In this document: positions 35,018-43,610 of the stretch, in pieces | Layout of the letters: the number at the start of each line of letters is the position of its first letter | Numbering within the stretch: position 1 is the first letter of the stretch | Notes under the pieces: generated by a model | The model's input: only the letters and a program-made list of their open reading frames with translations | Databases searched by the model: none | Told to the model about the DNA's origin: nothing | Made by a program: the position numbers and the translations under genes | DNA from: an uncultured Verrucomicrobia subdivision 3 bacterium | GTDB taxonomy: Bacteria; Verrucomicrobiota; Verrucomicrobiia; Limisphaerales; UBA11358 | DNA length: 44,935 nt | Reading direction: 5' to 3' | Assembly: GCA_903888765.1 (NCBI GenBank) | Contig: CAISVF010000605.1 | Coordinates: 1 to 44,935 of the forward strand

Positions 35018-38000
35018 AATATTTTATTGCTTTGATGTTGTTTGCTTGGGCTTGGGCCGCCGCCCCGGCGGCTTCCAAAAAGGTCTCGCCGATCGTTTCC
35101 GTCGGTGCCGATGGCCGGTTGCATTACGAGGCCGATGAGCAGGGGAACCGGCTCCCGGATTTTTCGAACTGCGGCTATGCCGGCGGGGATCGGCCGATTC
35201 CGCTGGTGCCGGTTCGCGTCCAGGTTGCTCCCTTTGCCGGGGATGAAACCGCTCGCATACAAAAGGCTCTGGATTATGTGGGAGCCTTGCCGGCGGATGG
35301 CCGCGGGCTTCGCGGCGCGGTGCTGCTGTTGTCCGGTCGCCATGAGGTGTTTGGCGCGCTGCTGGTCACCAATTCCGGGGTGGTGTTGCGGGGCCAGGGC
35401 ATGGGCGAATCTGGCACGCTGCTTGTCGCTGCGGGAATGGATCGCCGCACCCTGCTGCATTTCGCGGGCCGCCATGATGTTCAAGGTGTCACCAATGCGG
35501 ACTGGGAGATCACAGATGCGTGTGTCCCGGCGGGCGCCAATGGATTTCACCTCCGCTCGGCGGATGGGCTGAAATCCGGCGACCGGATTTTTCTCACCCG
35601 TCCCAGTACCCGGGAATGGATTGAGTCGCTCGGCATGACTGATTTTGGCGGCGGTATCGGCGATTGGCGACTGGTTTGGAAGCCCGGCAGTCGCGATCTG
35701 GTTTGGGATCGCGTTATTCAAAATGTCGCCGGAAATTTTGTGACCGTGAATGCCCCGGTCACCGTTGCCTTGGAACCCGCTCGGGGCGGCGGTTGGGTGC
35801 AAAAGTATTTCTGGCCGGGTCGCATTGAAAATATTGGCGTGGAAAACCTTCGCTTGCAGTCGGACGTTGCAGCCGCCAATCCCCTCGATGAAAACCATGC
35901 TTGGATGGCAGTGACCCTGGATAATGTCGTGGATGCGTGGGTGCGGCAGGTGACTTTTACGGGTTTTGCCGGTTCGGCTGTGGCGGTCTATGAAGGCTGC
36001 CATCAGGTGACTGTGATGGATTGCCTGTCGCTCGCTCCGGTTTCGGAGGTGGCGGGTTTTCGCCGACACACCTTTTTCACCATGGGCCAGCAGACGTTAT
36101 TTTTGCGCTGCTGGGCGGAGCGGGGGCGCCATGATTTTAGCGTCGGCCACGGGGCTGCCGGACCGAATGCCTTTGTGCAATGCACGGCCGTGTTGCCTTC
36201 GGCGGATAGCGGCCCGGTTGAGAGCGCGGCCGGGGGTGTGCTCTACGATAATGTGTGCATTGATGGCGGCGGTCTGAGCCTCATGAATCGCGGCAGCGCG
36301 GGGCAGGGCGCGGGGTGGTCGGCCTTTAACTCGGTTTTGTGGCAATGCAGTGCTTCCCATATTACCTGCGAAAACCCGCCGGGGGCGTGCAATTTTGCCT
36401 TCGGCTGCTGGGGTGAATTTGCCGGTAACGGTGTCTGGCGGGATTCCAATGCCTCGGTCCGGCCCGAAAGTCTTTTCGCTGCCCAGGTGGCGGACCGGCT
36501 CGGCGCCTCGGCCGCGGAGGCTTTGCAGATCATGTCGCGGTCGCTGGAGGAATTTAGTAATCCCACTCCCGAACAGGCGGTCAAGTTGGTCGAAAACTCC
36601 CGCCGCCCCGCCCCCTCCTTGAGGGATTATATTGTTGCCGCCGGGATTCGCCAGCCGCTCGCCGGTGAAGTCGGGAACGCTATTGCTGTCGAGAAGGTGC
36701 CCGATCCTGCGCCCGGAGCTGCCATTTCCCCATCGACCATTGCGGTGACGAATGGCTGGCTGGTTTGCAACGGCAGGTTGCTGGTCGGCACCGTGGCCGG
36801 CATCAATTGGTGGCGTGGTAATCTGCGTCCGGGGGATGCGGCAAATTATGGCCTCAATCTGACCCGGTTTGCTCCGGGGCGCGTTGGTGCCGGTTATACG
36901 GACGATTTGCCAGTCATCGCCGACGGCATGAGCCGGTTGCACCAGGCTGCGCTTGATCATCATTATGGCCTTTGGTACGACCGGCGCCGTGAGGATCATG
37001 AGCGGGTGCGCCGGGTGGATGCGGATGTCTGGCCGCCATTTTACGAGCAACCTTTCGCGCGTAGCGGTTCGGGAAGCGCGTGGGACGGACTAAGCCAGTA
37101 TGATTTGACGCAGTTCAATCCGTGGTACTGGTCGCGCCTCCGGATGTTTGCGGCGCTGTGCGATGCGCGCGGTCTGGTGCTCTTTAATGAAAATTATTTC
37201 CAACATAATATTCTCGAAGCGGGTGCTCATTGGGTGGATTGTCCCTGGCGCTCAACCAACAATCTTAATAACACGGACTTCCCCGAACCGCCCCCTTTTG
37301 CCGGGGATAAGCGCATTTTTATGGCCGCTCAGTTCTATGATGTGAGCCATCCGGTGCGACGCCGCTTGCATCAGCAGTTTATCCGGCAAAATCTGGATAA
37401 TTTTACCAACCAGGCCAATGTCATTCAGTTTACCAGCGCGGAATTCACGGGGCCCCTGGCCTTTGAGCAGTTCTGGCTGGATACCATTAGTGAATGGGAG
37501 CAGGCTGCGCACCGGCATCCCCTCATCGCTTTGGCGGCCACGAAGGATGTGCAGGATGCTATTCTCGCTGATCCCCCGCGATGCGCCCTGGTGGATGTGG
37601 TTTGTTTTCGTTACTGGTGGCAGACCGACCGGGGCTTGTTCGCGCCGCCCGCTGGCCAGAATTTATCCCCGCGCCAATCTGAGCGGCGCTGGAAGGGCGG
37701 CATGCCCGGTGACGATAATCTCGCGGCTATGGTGGCAGGCTACCGCCAGCGGTTTCCCCATAAGGTCTTTCTGGCGAGCGGGGAGGATGCCGATCTAAGC
37801 CGTAATTCCTGGGCGTTTGTTTGCGCGGGCGGATCTTTACCCAACCTGCCGCCCACCACCTCTCCGGAATTACTTGCGGCGATTCCGCAGATGCAGCCTT
37901 GGCTGGCGGATGTAGCCGGAAAACTCTGGGCTTTGCGCCAGCCGGGGCGGCAAATATTGATTTGTTGCCGGGGCGGTCGGCTCGTGGATTTAAGCGCCGA

Positions 38001-38127
38001 GACTGGCGCTTTTCGGGCGTATCCGGTGAATGCTGCGACGGGCGAGGTCATGGCCGGCGAAAAGGTTCTGGCTGGCGCTCGCGTCCAGTTGCCGGCGTCC
38101 GCAGTTGTTTGGCTGGTGAAAGAATGA
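35014..38127 (+). CDS. Secreted beta-helix protein with C-terminal DUF6298-like domain
   Basis: 1037 aa from a TTG start that overlaps the preceding stop (TTGA); short signal peptide MKYFIALMLFAWAWAAAPAA. Residues about 30-520 form a pectate-lyase-like beta-helix: ALDYVGALPADGRGLRGAVLLLSG, GVVLRGQGMGESGTLLV, VRQVTFTGFAGSAVAVYEGC and AFVQCTAVLPSA. The second half, from about 600, looks like a TIM-barrel-type enzyme: HHYGLWYDRRREDHERVRR, NPWYWSRLRMFAALCDARGLVLFNENYFQHNI, VIQFTSAEFTGP and HPLIALAATKDVQ. I associate this half with DUF6298, whose activity I do not know. The Glu residues in FNENYF and SAEFTG are candidate catalytic acids. A two-enzyme fusion acting on one pectin structure is plausible. 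Confidence 0.68.
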   Translation: MKYFIALMLFAWAWAAAPAASKKVSPIVSVGADGRLHYEADEQGNRLPDFSNCGYAGGDRPIPLVPVRVQVAPFAGDETARIQKALDYVGALPADGRGLRGAVLLLSGRHEVFGALLVTNSGVVLRGQGMGESGTLLVAAGMDRRTLLHFAGRHDVQGVTNADWEITDACVPAGANGFHLRSADGLKSGDRIFLTRPSTREWIESLGMTDFGGGIGDWRLVWKPGSRDLVWDRVIQNVAGNFVTVNAPVTVALEPARGGGWVQKYFWPGRIENIGVENLRLQSDVAAANPLDENHAWMAVTLDNVVDAWVRQVTFTGFAGSAVAVYEGCHQVTVMDCLSLAPVSEVAGFRRHTFFTMGQQTLFLRCWAERGRHDFSVGHGAAGPNAFVQCTAVLPSADSGPVESAAGGVLYDNVCIDGGGLSLMNRGSAGQGAGWSAFNSVLWQCSASHITCENPPGACNFAFGCWGEFAGNGVWRDSNASVRPESLFAAQVADRLGASAAEALQIMSRSLEEFSNPTPEQAVKLVENSRRPAPSLRDYIVAAGIRQPLAGEVGNAIAVEKVPDPAPGAAISPSTIAVTNGWLVCNGRLLVGTVAGINWWRGNLRPGDAANYGLNLTRFAPGRVGAGYTDDLPVIADGMSRLHQAALDHHYGLWYDRRREDHERVRRVDADVWPPFYEQPFARSGSGSAWDGLSQYDLTQFNPWYWSRLRMFAALCDARGLVLFNENYFQHNILEAGAHWVDCPWRSTNNLNNTDFPEPPPFAGDKRIFMAAQFYDVSHPVRRRLHQQFIRQNLDNFTNQANVIQFTSAEFTGPLAFEQFWLDTISEWEQAAHRHPLIALAATKDVQDAILADPPRCALVDVVCFRYWWQTDRGLFAPPAGQNLSPRQSERRWKGGMPGDDNLAAMVAGYRQRFPHKVFLASGEDADLSRNSWAFVCAGGSLPNLPPTTSPELLAAIPQMQPWLADVAGKLWALRQPGRQILICCRGGRLVDLSAETGAFRAYPVNAATGEVMAGEKVLAGARVQLPASAVVWLVKE

Positions 38128-39749
38128 TCTGTGATATGAATACCAAAACCTTTTGGCTGTGTTGCTGGATGGGGGCGTCTGCGCTGTTCGTCCGGGCGGG
38201 AAATGTGGTCGAGCAGTGGGGCCTGTTTGAACTCACCTGCCATGGCCCCACGAATGGCAACCCGTTTACTGACGTCCAGTTTTCCGCCCGCTTTCAGGCC
38301 GGCGGATTGTCTGCTATGCGGTCTTCCTCGGGCTCAGCAGTCGTCCAGGTGCGGGGCTTTTATGATGGCGATGGGATTTATCGCGTTCGCTTTTTGCCGG
38401 ATCAGCCGGGTGTTTGGAGCTACGAAACCATCAGCACCGCGCCGGAGTTGAACGGACTTAAGGGCGAATTGACCGTGGTCCAGCCTTCGGCATCCAACCA
38501 TGGTCCGGTTCGCGTGGCGCATACTTATCATTTCGCCTATGCCGATGGCACCCCGTATAAACCCATTGGCAGCACTTGCTATGTCTGGCAGCTGCAGCCG
38601 GAATCTTTGCAGGAGCAGACCTTGCAGACGCTGGCGGCCTCCCCTTTCAACAAGCTCCGGTTTTGCGTTTTTCCCAAGCGCTACCTGTGGAACACCAATG
38701 AGCCGGTGCTTTATCCCTTTGTAGGCAATCCGTCGGCAACCAACTGGGACTTCGCCCGCTTCAACCCAAAATACTTTCAGCATCTGGAACGCCGCATTTC
38801 TGACTTGCAGAAGCTCGGCATTGAGGCGGATTTGATTGTATTCCATCCCTATGACGAGGGGCATTGGGGCTTTGACCGGATGCCGTCCGGGGCGGATGAC
38901 CGTTATCTGCGTTATCTTGTCGCCCGGCTGGCGGCTTATCGCAATGTCTGGTGGTCGCTGGCGAATGAATGGGATTTCATGAAGGAGAAAAAGGAGTCGG
39001 ATTTCACGCGCTTTGGCGAATTGGTTGCGCAGGAGGACTACGCTCATCATTTGTTATCGATTCATAACGGTTCGAAACTTTTCAATCACACACTGCCGTG
39101 GATCACCCACGCCAGCATTCAGAATGGCGCCGCCGTCGAAGATCCGGGGCGCGCCGAAATGTATCGCGGCGTGTATCGTAAGCCGGTGGTTTATGACGAG
39201 GTAAAATATGAGGGCGATATCGAGAGTCGCTGGGGGCAGCTTTCGGCCGAGGAACTGGTTTTCCGGTTTTGGAACGGCACCGTCGCTGGTGCCTATGTTG
39301 GGCATGGGGAAACCTACCAGAGCGCCGATCAGGTTTTATGGTGGTCCAAGGGCGGTGTGCTCAAGGGGCAAAGCCCGGCCCGGTTGGCTTTTCTGAAGTC
39401 AGTCCTGGCGGATGCTCCACCAGAAGGAATTGAGCCCATTGATCGTTGGCAGCATCCCGAATATGGAGGTCAGGCACCGGATTATTACCTGATCTATCTT
39501 GGCAAGCAGTCACCGTCCAATTGGGAGTTCAAACTGCCGAAGCCGCCTCAGGGAAAAGGACGCCCTCCGGCGGATGGTATGCGGTTCACCGTCCAAATAT
39601 TAGATACTTGGAATATGACCGTCACGTCCGTGCCGGGGGAATTTGTTCTGAAAAAACTGGATAACTATTTTTACGCAGATAAAAACGGGCGCTCCGTCCC
39701 GTTACCGGGCAAGCCCTATCAAGCCATCCGCCTCCGGCGATTACCGTGA
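38124..39749 (+). CDS. Secreted DUF5060-DUF4038-type glycosidase, GH140 (apiosidase)-like
   Basis: The start is the ATG at 38124 (ATGA overlap); a second ATG at 38136 (MNTKTFWLCC) is equally possible. About 541 aa with a signal peptide ending ALFVRAG. The DUF5060 N-terminal domain contains VEQWGLFELTCHGPTNGNPF and YRVRFLPDQPGVWSYE. The barrel has AYADGTPYKPIGSTCYVWQ, LGIEADLIVFHPYDEGHWGF, WWSLANEWDFM (candidate acid/base Glu) and KPVVYDEVKYEGD (candidate nucleophile Glu). A DUF5605-like beta domain closes it (WNMTVTSVPGEF). The RG-II apiosidase GH140 has this general organisation as I recall it, so cleavage of an apiose or other side-chain root linkage is a reasonable guess. The track start at 37821 is too long. 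Last gene of the operon. Confidence 0.78.
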   Translation: MICDMNTKTFWLCCWMGASALFVRAGNVVEQWGLFELTCHGPTNGNPFTDVQFSARFQAGGLSAMRSSSGSAVVQVRGFYDGDGIYRVRFLPDQPGVWSYETISTAPELNGLKGELTVVQPSASNHGPVRVAHTYHFAYADGTPYKPIGSTCYVWQLQPESLQEQTLQTLAASPFNKLRFCVFPKRYLWNTNEPVLYPFVGNPSATNWDFARFNPKYFQHLERRISDLQKLGIEADLIVFHPYDEGHWGFDRMPSGADDRYLRYLVARLAAYRNVWWSLANEWDFMKEKKESDFTRFGELVAQEDYAHHLLSIHNGSKLFNHTLPWITHASIQNGAAVEDPGRAEMYRGVYRKPVVYDEVKYEGDIESRWGQLSAEELVFRFWNGTVAGAYVGHGETYQSADQVLWWSKGGVLKGQSPARLAFLKSVLADAPPEGIEPIDRWQHPEYGGQAPDYYLIYLGKQSPSNWEFKLPKPPQGKGRPPADGMRFTVQILDTWNMTVTSVPGEFVLKKLDNYFYADKNGRSVPLPGKPYQAIRLRRLP

Positions 39750-39867
39750 TGCGCTTGGCCTCCGTGGTCCCGACTGCATGACGTTTCACCAAGCCCCCTT
39801 CACGCAGAAACGGGAGGCAGACTCTATTGTCCCGCCAGAACAAAACGATGGAATGAGGCTCCTGCGA

Positions 39868-41715
39868 TTATTCTACGGTGACGCTTTTGGCGAGGTTGCG
39901 CGGTTTATCCACATCGCAGCCACGGGCCACGGCGATGTGATACGCGAAGAGCTGCAATGGCACGCAGGCGAGAATGGGATAGATTGATTCCAATGCTGCC
40001 GGGAGGTAAATAACATCATCGGCCACTTTCTTGATGGCTTTATCGCCCTCCGTCGCCACGGCGATGATCGGGCCTTTGCGGGCCCGAATCATGGCCAGGT
40101 TGGCCATGGTTTTGTCGTACATTGAATCCTGCGGAACGAGAAATACCGTGGGCGTTTGGGCATCAATCAGCGCGATCGGGCCGTGCTTCATCTCCGCCGC
40201 CGAATACCCCTCGGCGTGGATGTAGGAAATTTCTTTCAGTTTCAAGGCCCCTTCCAGGGCAATGGGAAAAGTGTAACCGCGCCCGAGAAAGAAAAAGTCG
40301 TCCGCTTGCGCGTACTTTTTTGCCAGCTTTTTCAGTTGGTTGTTCTGCGATAAGATGCCCTCAATTTGTTTGGGCAAGGCTTCCAAAGCCCGGAGGATTT
40401 CCAAGGCGCGTTTGGCGGAGAGCATGCGCATGCGGCCCAAATGGACGGCTAGCAAGGTGAGAATGGTGATCGTGGAGACGAAGGCTTTGGTCGAGGCAAC
40501 CCCGATTTCCGGCCCGGCATGCATGTAGATGCCGCCGTCGGATTCCCGCGCGATGGTGCTGCCGACCACGTTCACGATGGCGAGTCCGCGATGGCCGCGC
40601 CGCCGGGCTTCCCGCAAGGCAGCCAGCGTGTCGGCCGTTTCGCCGGACTGGGAGAGGACAAGCAGTACGGTGTTTTTCTCCAGCGGGCAGTTGCGATAGC
40701 AGAATTCGTGGGCAAACTCGACTTCCACCGGCAGTTGCGCCAGTTCTTCGATAAGGTACTCACCGACCAGTGCCGCATGCCAGCTGGTGCCGCTGGCGGC
40801 GATCACAATGCGATCGATACTGCGCAGTTCTGCCGGCGTCATGTTCAAGCCGCCAAATTTTGCCGTGGCTCCCTCGAAATCCAGCCGGCCGCGCAGCGCA
40901 TTTAAAATGGTTTGCGGCTGCTCATAGATTTCCTTGAGCATGAAGTGGGCATGTTTGCCGCGCGCCGAATCCTCCTGGGAAAATTCCAGGTGACTGATCT
41001 GAACGCTGGCCGTATCCGCGCCTAGGTTGGAAACATCAAAACGATCCGCTGTGATGGTGGCTACGTCGTAGTCGTTAAGGTAAACGACTTTCTTGGTGTG
41101 TGCGACAATGGCGTTGGCATCGCTGGTCACAAAATTTTCGTCCTGTCCGATGCCAATGATCAGCGGTGATCCGCGCCGCGCGCTCACGATGGTCCCTGGA
41201 AAATCCGTGCAAATCACGGCGAGCCCGTAAGTGCCGATGACTTCACGCAAGGCATCGCAAACGGCCAGGGTCAGTGCCTCGCTGCCGCCGGCTCGCCGGG
41301 CGTAATGTTCGCCGATCAGGTGCGCCAGCACTTCCGTATCGGTGCTGGAAAGGAATTTGTGGCCGGCCTTGATCAGGCGCTGCTTGAGAATATCGTAGTT
41401 TTCGATGACGCCGTTGTGGACCACGGCGATTTTGCCGGAGGCGTCCAGATGGGGATGGGAATTTTCATCGCACGGTACGCCATGCGTAGCCCAGCGCGTA
41501 TGGGCAATGCCTAGTGCCCCCTCGGCGGGCTCCGCTTTTAGCAAGCGCGCGATCCCCTCATCGATTTTCCCCGTTTTTTTGCGGACCGTGATGGCCCCCT
41601 CCCGGGAGATGGCTACGCCGGCGCTGTCATAGCCGCGATACTCCAGCCGCCGCAGGCCTTCGAGCAGGATGGGGGAAGCAGATTTCTTACCGATGTATCC
41701 AATAATGCCGCACAT
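39868..41715 (-). CDS. glmS: Glutamine-fructose-6-phosphate aminotransferase (isomerising)
   Basis: 615 aa, full length. The N-terminal glutaminase starts with catalytic Cys2 (MCGIIGYIGKK) and has LEYRGYDSAGVAI, AHTRWATHG and SHPHLDASG. Two SIS domains follow, with IVIAASGTSWHAALVGEYLIEELA, LSQSGETADTLAALREA and FLGRGYTFPIALEGALKLKEISYIHAEG. The C-terminus DKPRNLAKSVTVE is the conserved end. It makes glucosamine-6-phosphate for peptidoglycan and lipopolysaccharide in the cytoplasm. It is convergent with the apiosidase-like gene and lies 9 bp after gmhB on the same strand, so the two are probably co-transcribed. There is no room for a glmS ribozyme in that gap. Confidence 0.97.
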   Translation of the reverse strand: MCGIIGYIGKKSASPILLEGLRRLEYRGYDSAGVAISREGAITVRKKTGKIDEGIARLLKAEPAEGALGIAHTRWATHGVPCDENSHPHLDASGKIAVVHNGVIENYDILKQRLIKAGHKFLSSTDTEVLAHLIGEHYARRAGGSEALTLAVCDALREVIGTYGLAVICTDFPGTIVSARRGSPLIIGIGQDENFVTSDANAIVAHTKKVVYLNDYDVATITADRFDVSNLGADTASVQISHLEFSQEDSARGKHAHFMLKEIYEQPQTILNALRGRLDFEGATAKFGGLNMTPAELRSIDRIVIAASGTSWHAALVGEYLIEELAQLPVEVEFAHEFCYRNCPLEKNTVLLVLSQSGETADTLAALREARRRGHRGLAIVNVVGSTIARESDGGIYMHAGPEIGVASTKAFVSTITILTLLAVHLGRMRMLSAKRALEILRALEALPKQIEGILSQNNQLKKLAKKYAQADDFFFLGRGYTFPIALEGALKLKEISYIHAEGYSAAEMKHGPIALIDAQTPTVFLVPQDSMYDKTMANLAMIRARKGPIIAVATEGDKAIKKVADDVIYLPAALESIYPILACVPLQLFAYHIAVARGCDVDKPRNLAKSVTVE

Positions 41716-41724
41716 ATTGTTGTA

Positions 41725-42354
41725 TTAGTTCTGATTTTCAGGTTGTGAATTTAGAATCCAATCAGCTACTTCACATAGATTGGCAACGATGATGGCGCGG
41801 TCAAGTTTTTCCGGTTCTTGAAGCGCTAGTTTGTCGCCGTAACCGGTGCGGACCAGAAAACTTTTTTTTACCCCGGCATTCCACCCGCATTCGAGATCAA
41901 TCAGTTTGTCGCCCACCATGAAACATTCGCCCAGCTCCAGGCCAAACTCGTCGCGGGCGTCGAACAAAAACTGTGGAGAAGGCTTGCGTCCGCGGCTGGG
42001 TTGGTCGGGGGCTTCGGGGGCGATATAAGTTTGGGAAAATTGCACGCCATGGCTGGCGCTGAGTTCCCGGGCCAGATGGGCATTGACGCGTTCGGCATCC
42101 GCGAGGGTGAAGTAGCCCCTTCCGATGCCAGACTGGTTGGTCACGATGATTAGCCGAAAGCCGGCATCCGACAACCGTTTCAAAGCCGCTCCCGCTCCCG
42201 GAAAGATCTCCACATCTTCGGGGCGGTGCAGGTAGTTTTTTTCGGCAATCAAGGTGCCATCCCGGTCCAGGAACACAGAGCGGGTCCCGAATTGAGGCTT
42301 TTTGCTCGTGGTTTGTGTGTCAAAACTACGCAATGGAATCAAAGGCGTTATCAT
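41725..42354 (-). CDS. gmhB: HAD-family D,D-heptose 1,7-bisphosphate phosphatase (GmhB-like)
   Basis: 209 aa. HAD motif I is VFLDRDGTLI, motif II VTNQSGIGRGYF, the Lys motif is in RGRKPSP and motif IV is MVGDKLIDLECG. NYLHRPEDVEIFPGAG after motif I is typical of the GmhB/HisB-N subfamily, which makes D-glycero-D-manno-heptose 1-phosphate for lipopolysaccharide core. The Cys-x-His...Cys-x-Cys zinc knuckle usual in GmhB is missing: the region reads TYIAPEAPDQPSRGRKPSP, so this is a zinc-free variant or a related sugar phosphatase. The first of two genes ahead of glmS, consistent with envelope sugar supply. Confidence 0.82.
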   Translation of the reverse strand: MITPLIPLRSFDTQTTSKKPQFGTRSVFLDRDGTLIAEKNYLHRPEDVEIFPGAGAALKRLSDAGFRLIIVTNQSGIGRGYFTLADAERVNAHLARELSASHGVQFSQTYIAPEAPDQPSRGRKPSPQFLFDARDEFGLELGECFMVGDKLIDLECGWNAGVKKSFLVRTGYGDKLALQEPEKLDRAIIVANLCEVADWILNSQPENQN

Positions 42355-42519
42355 TTATATTCAATATATACAGGGCTATTATGGTTGTCTTGTGAAAAGT
42401 TTTAAAAAATAAACTCGCGCTTACTGGCGGATAATTGGACAACTACCGGACCCTAAGCCAATCGGTCGGTTGCCACGTTGTTGCCATTTGTTTTGACTGT
42501 CTTGGTAGGCTGAAATGTC

Positions 42520-42690
42520 ATGAAAAATGAAGTGGAGAAGATCATGGCACAATTTAATCGTGAACAATGTCTGGAATTGGCGAAATTACTGTCCCAACGG
42601 GCAATCATTTTTTACTGCGCTGCCTGCCCAAAACCTTGCGCTCAGCGTCAGCCTGTAGAATGTCCACAGCTTTGGCGATTTCGGAACTAG
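42520..42690 (+). CDS. Possible short or truncated hypothetical protein
   Basis: A 56-codon ORF too short for the track reads MKNEVEKIMAQFNREQCLELAKLLSQRA, then a Cys/Pro-rich tail. The first 28 residues look like genuine protein (amphipathic, charged), while the tail runs antisense into the 3' end of the gene at 42605-43048. This fits a gene cut at the border of the phage-like segment, but it may be only a chance ORF. No family recognised. Confidence 0.3.
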   Translation: MKNEVEKIMAQFNREQCLELAKLLSQRAIIFYCAACPKPCAQRQPVECPQLWRFRN

Positions 42691-43048
42691 GGATGCCACG
42701 CTTGACGCCGGCCCGGATGGCGGATTCGCGGCTGCACCGGTTTTTGGCCATATAGTCGGAAAGCCATTCCTCGTTGGGCGTGGAAAAGAGGCTGGTCTTG
42801 CGGATCAACTCTTCCAGGGAGCTGTCGTCATTCGGCGGCTCGGCGGCTGGCGCTGCCATGGCTGTTTTTGGTTTTGATAGCGGGGGGCCGATCAACATAT
42901 CGGCTTTGGCCAGCCGCTGGAAATAATGGGAAACGGAACTCACTTCCCCATCCAGGTCTTTTACTCGGGCGGTAATCAGGTCCAGCAAGTCGGGCGTGAT
43001 GGAAACGCCGACGGTTTTGGACACCCGGCCGGTTTTTTTACTTCTCAT
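42605..43048 (-). CDS. Ribbon-helix-helix-type putative repressor
   Basis: 147 aa. The N-terminal part, SKTVGVSITPDLLDLITARV, followed by SSVSHYFQRLAKADML, has the beta-strand then two-helix pattern of ribbon-helix-helix (Arc/MetJ-type) DNA-binding proteins. A low-complexity linker (KPKTAMAAPAAEPP) leads to a C-terminal segment with EEWLSDYMAKNRCSRESAIRAGVKRGI, perhaps a second helical DNA- or protein-binding unit. It is divergent from the gene at 43189, and the SVSHYFQRLA motif closely matches SVSRYFQLLA there, so the two are related. I infer a regulator of the phage- or plasmid-like segment. Confidence 0.6.
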   Translation of the reverse strand: MRSKKTGRVSKTVGVSITPDLLDLITARVKDLDGEVSSVSHYFQRLAKADMLIGPPLSKPKTAMAAPAAEPPNDDSSLEELIRKTSLFSTPNEEWLSDYMAKNRCSRESAIRAGVKRGIPSSEIAKAVDILQADAERKVLGRQRSKK

Positions 43049-43109
43049 GATGGTGTGGCTTTTTTATGCGGTTTAGGCCTGTCAAATCAGGCGCATTTGG
43101 ATAATGCCA

Positions 43110-43129
43110 CAATAAGCAACAATAAGCAA
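43110..43129. repeat. Tandem direct repeat CAATAAGCAA x2
   Basis: Two perfect 10-bp copies stand side by side in the 140-bp region between the divergent ribbon-helix-helix genes. Ribbon-helix-helix repressors often bind short tandem sites, so this is a candidate operator. Confidence 0.4.
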
Positions 43130-43156
43130 AAATTGATTTAGCGTTTTTAGTTATTG

Positions 43157-43171
43157 ACGGTAGGCAACCGT
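43157..43171. promoter_or_regulatory. Inverted repeat ACGGT-N5-ACCGT ahead of the small ribbon-helix-helix gene
   Basis: Five-bp arms flank AGGCA, 17 bp upstream of the ATG at 43189. Position fits an operator close to the start of the plus-strand gene. Weak evidence from symmetry alone. Confidence 0.3.
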
Positions 43172-43188
43172 AATGCGCATATCGTGGC

Positions 43189-43386
43189 ATGAGCAAAAAG
43201 ATTCATCCTACAAAAAAATGCAAAACTCAGGCGGTCAGCCTGCCGCCGCCCATCAAACGCTACGCCCTGAAACGGTCCTTCTCGGCGGGGCTTTCGGTGA
43301 GCCGTTATTTCCAACTCCTGGCCGTGCTGGACCGGCGGAAAGACCTGCTGCCGGAAGCGATACTGTTGAAACTGAAGGTGAATTAA
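43189..43386 (+). CDS. Small ribbon-helix-helix-like protein
   Basis: 65 aa, very basic N-terminus (MSKKIHPTKKCKTQ) then AVSLPPPIKRYALKRSFSAGLSVSRYFQLLAVLDRRKDLL. A short strand followed by two helices suggests a ribbon-helix-helix DNA binder. Its helix shares the pattern VS-x-YFQ-x-LA with the divergent 147-aa protein, so both appear to derive from one ancestor. The overlapping longer track ORF 43173-43421 is a shadow. It starts the rightward run of small genes of the phage-like segment. Confidence 0.6.
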   Translation: MSKKIHPTKKCKTQAVSLPPPIKRYALKRSFSAGLSVSRYFQLLAVLDRRKDLLPEAILLKLKVN

Positions 43387-43421
43387 ACCGGTTTTTCCCA
43401 CGCCTGCGACCTCCCAACTGA

Positions 43422-43610
43422 ATGAAACCCAAGCCCATCAATCTGGATGACCTGCTGACGCCGGAGCAGTTTTCGGAGTGGCAGCAGGTATCACTGGCGA
43501 CAGTGCGCAAGCGGCTGGCGGCGATGCCGGGGGTGATCTGGGAAAGCCGGGAGTGTGTGCGCATTCATCCCCGGTCGTATCTGGAGGGACGGCTGAAACG
43601 GAAATTATGA
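43422..43610 (+). CDS. Small HTH protein, excisionase-like (1)
   Basis: 62 aa: LDDLLTPEQFSEWQQVSLATVRKRLAAMPGVIW, then ESRECVRIHPRSYLEGRLKRKL. The LTPEQFSEW opening, a helix-turn-helix with VSLATVRKRL, and a final basic segment match small MerR-like/excisionase proteins of phages. Its stop overlaps the next start (ATGA), and that neighbour is a second small HTH protein. Possible roles are recombination directionality factor or regulator of the element. Confidence 0.65.
   Translation: MKPKPINLDDLLTPEQFSEWQQVSLATVRKRLAAMPGVIWESRECVRIHPRSYLEGRLKRKL

Noticed and set aside
41716-41724. glmS ribozyme upstream of glmS.
   Set aside because: Only 9 bp separate gmhB and glmS, too short for the ribozyme.
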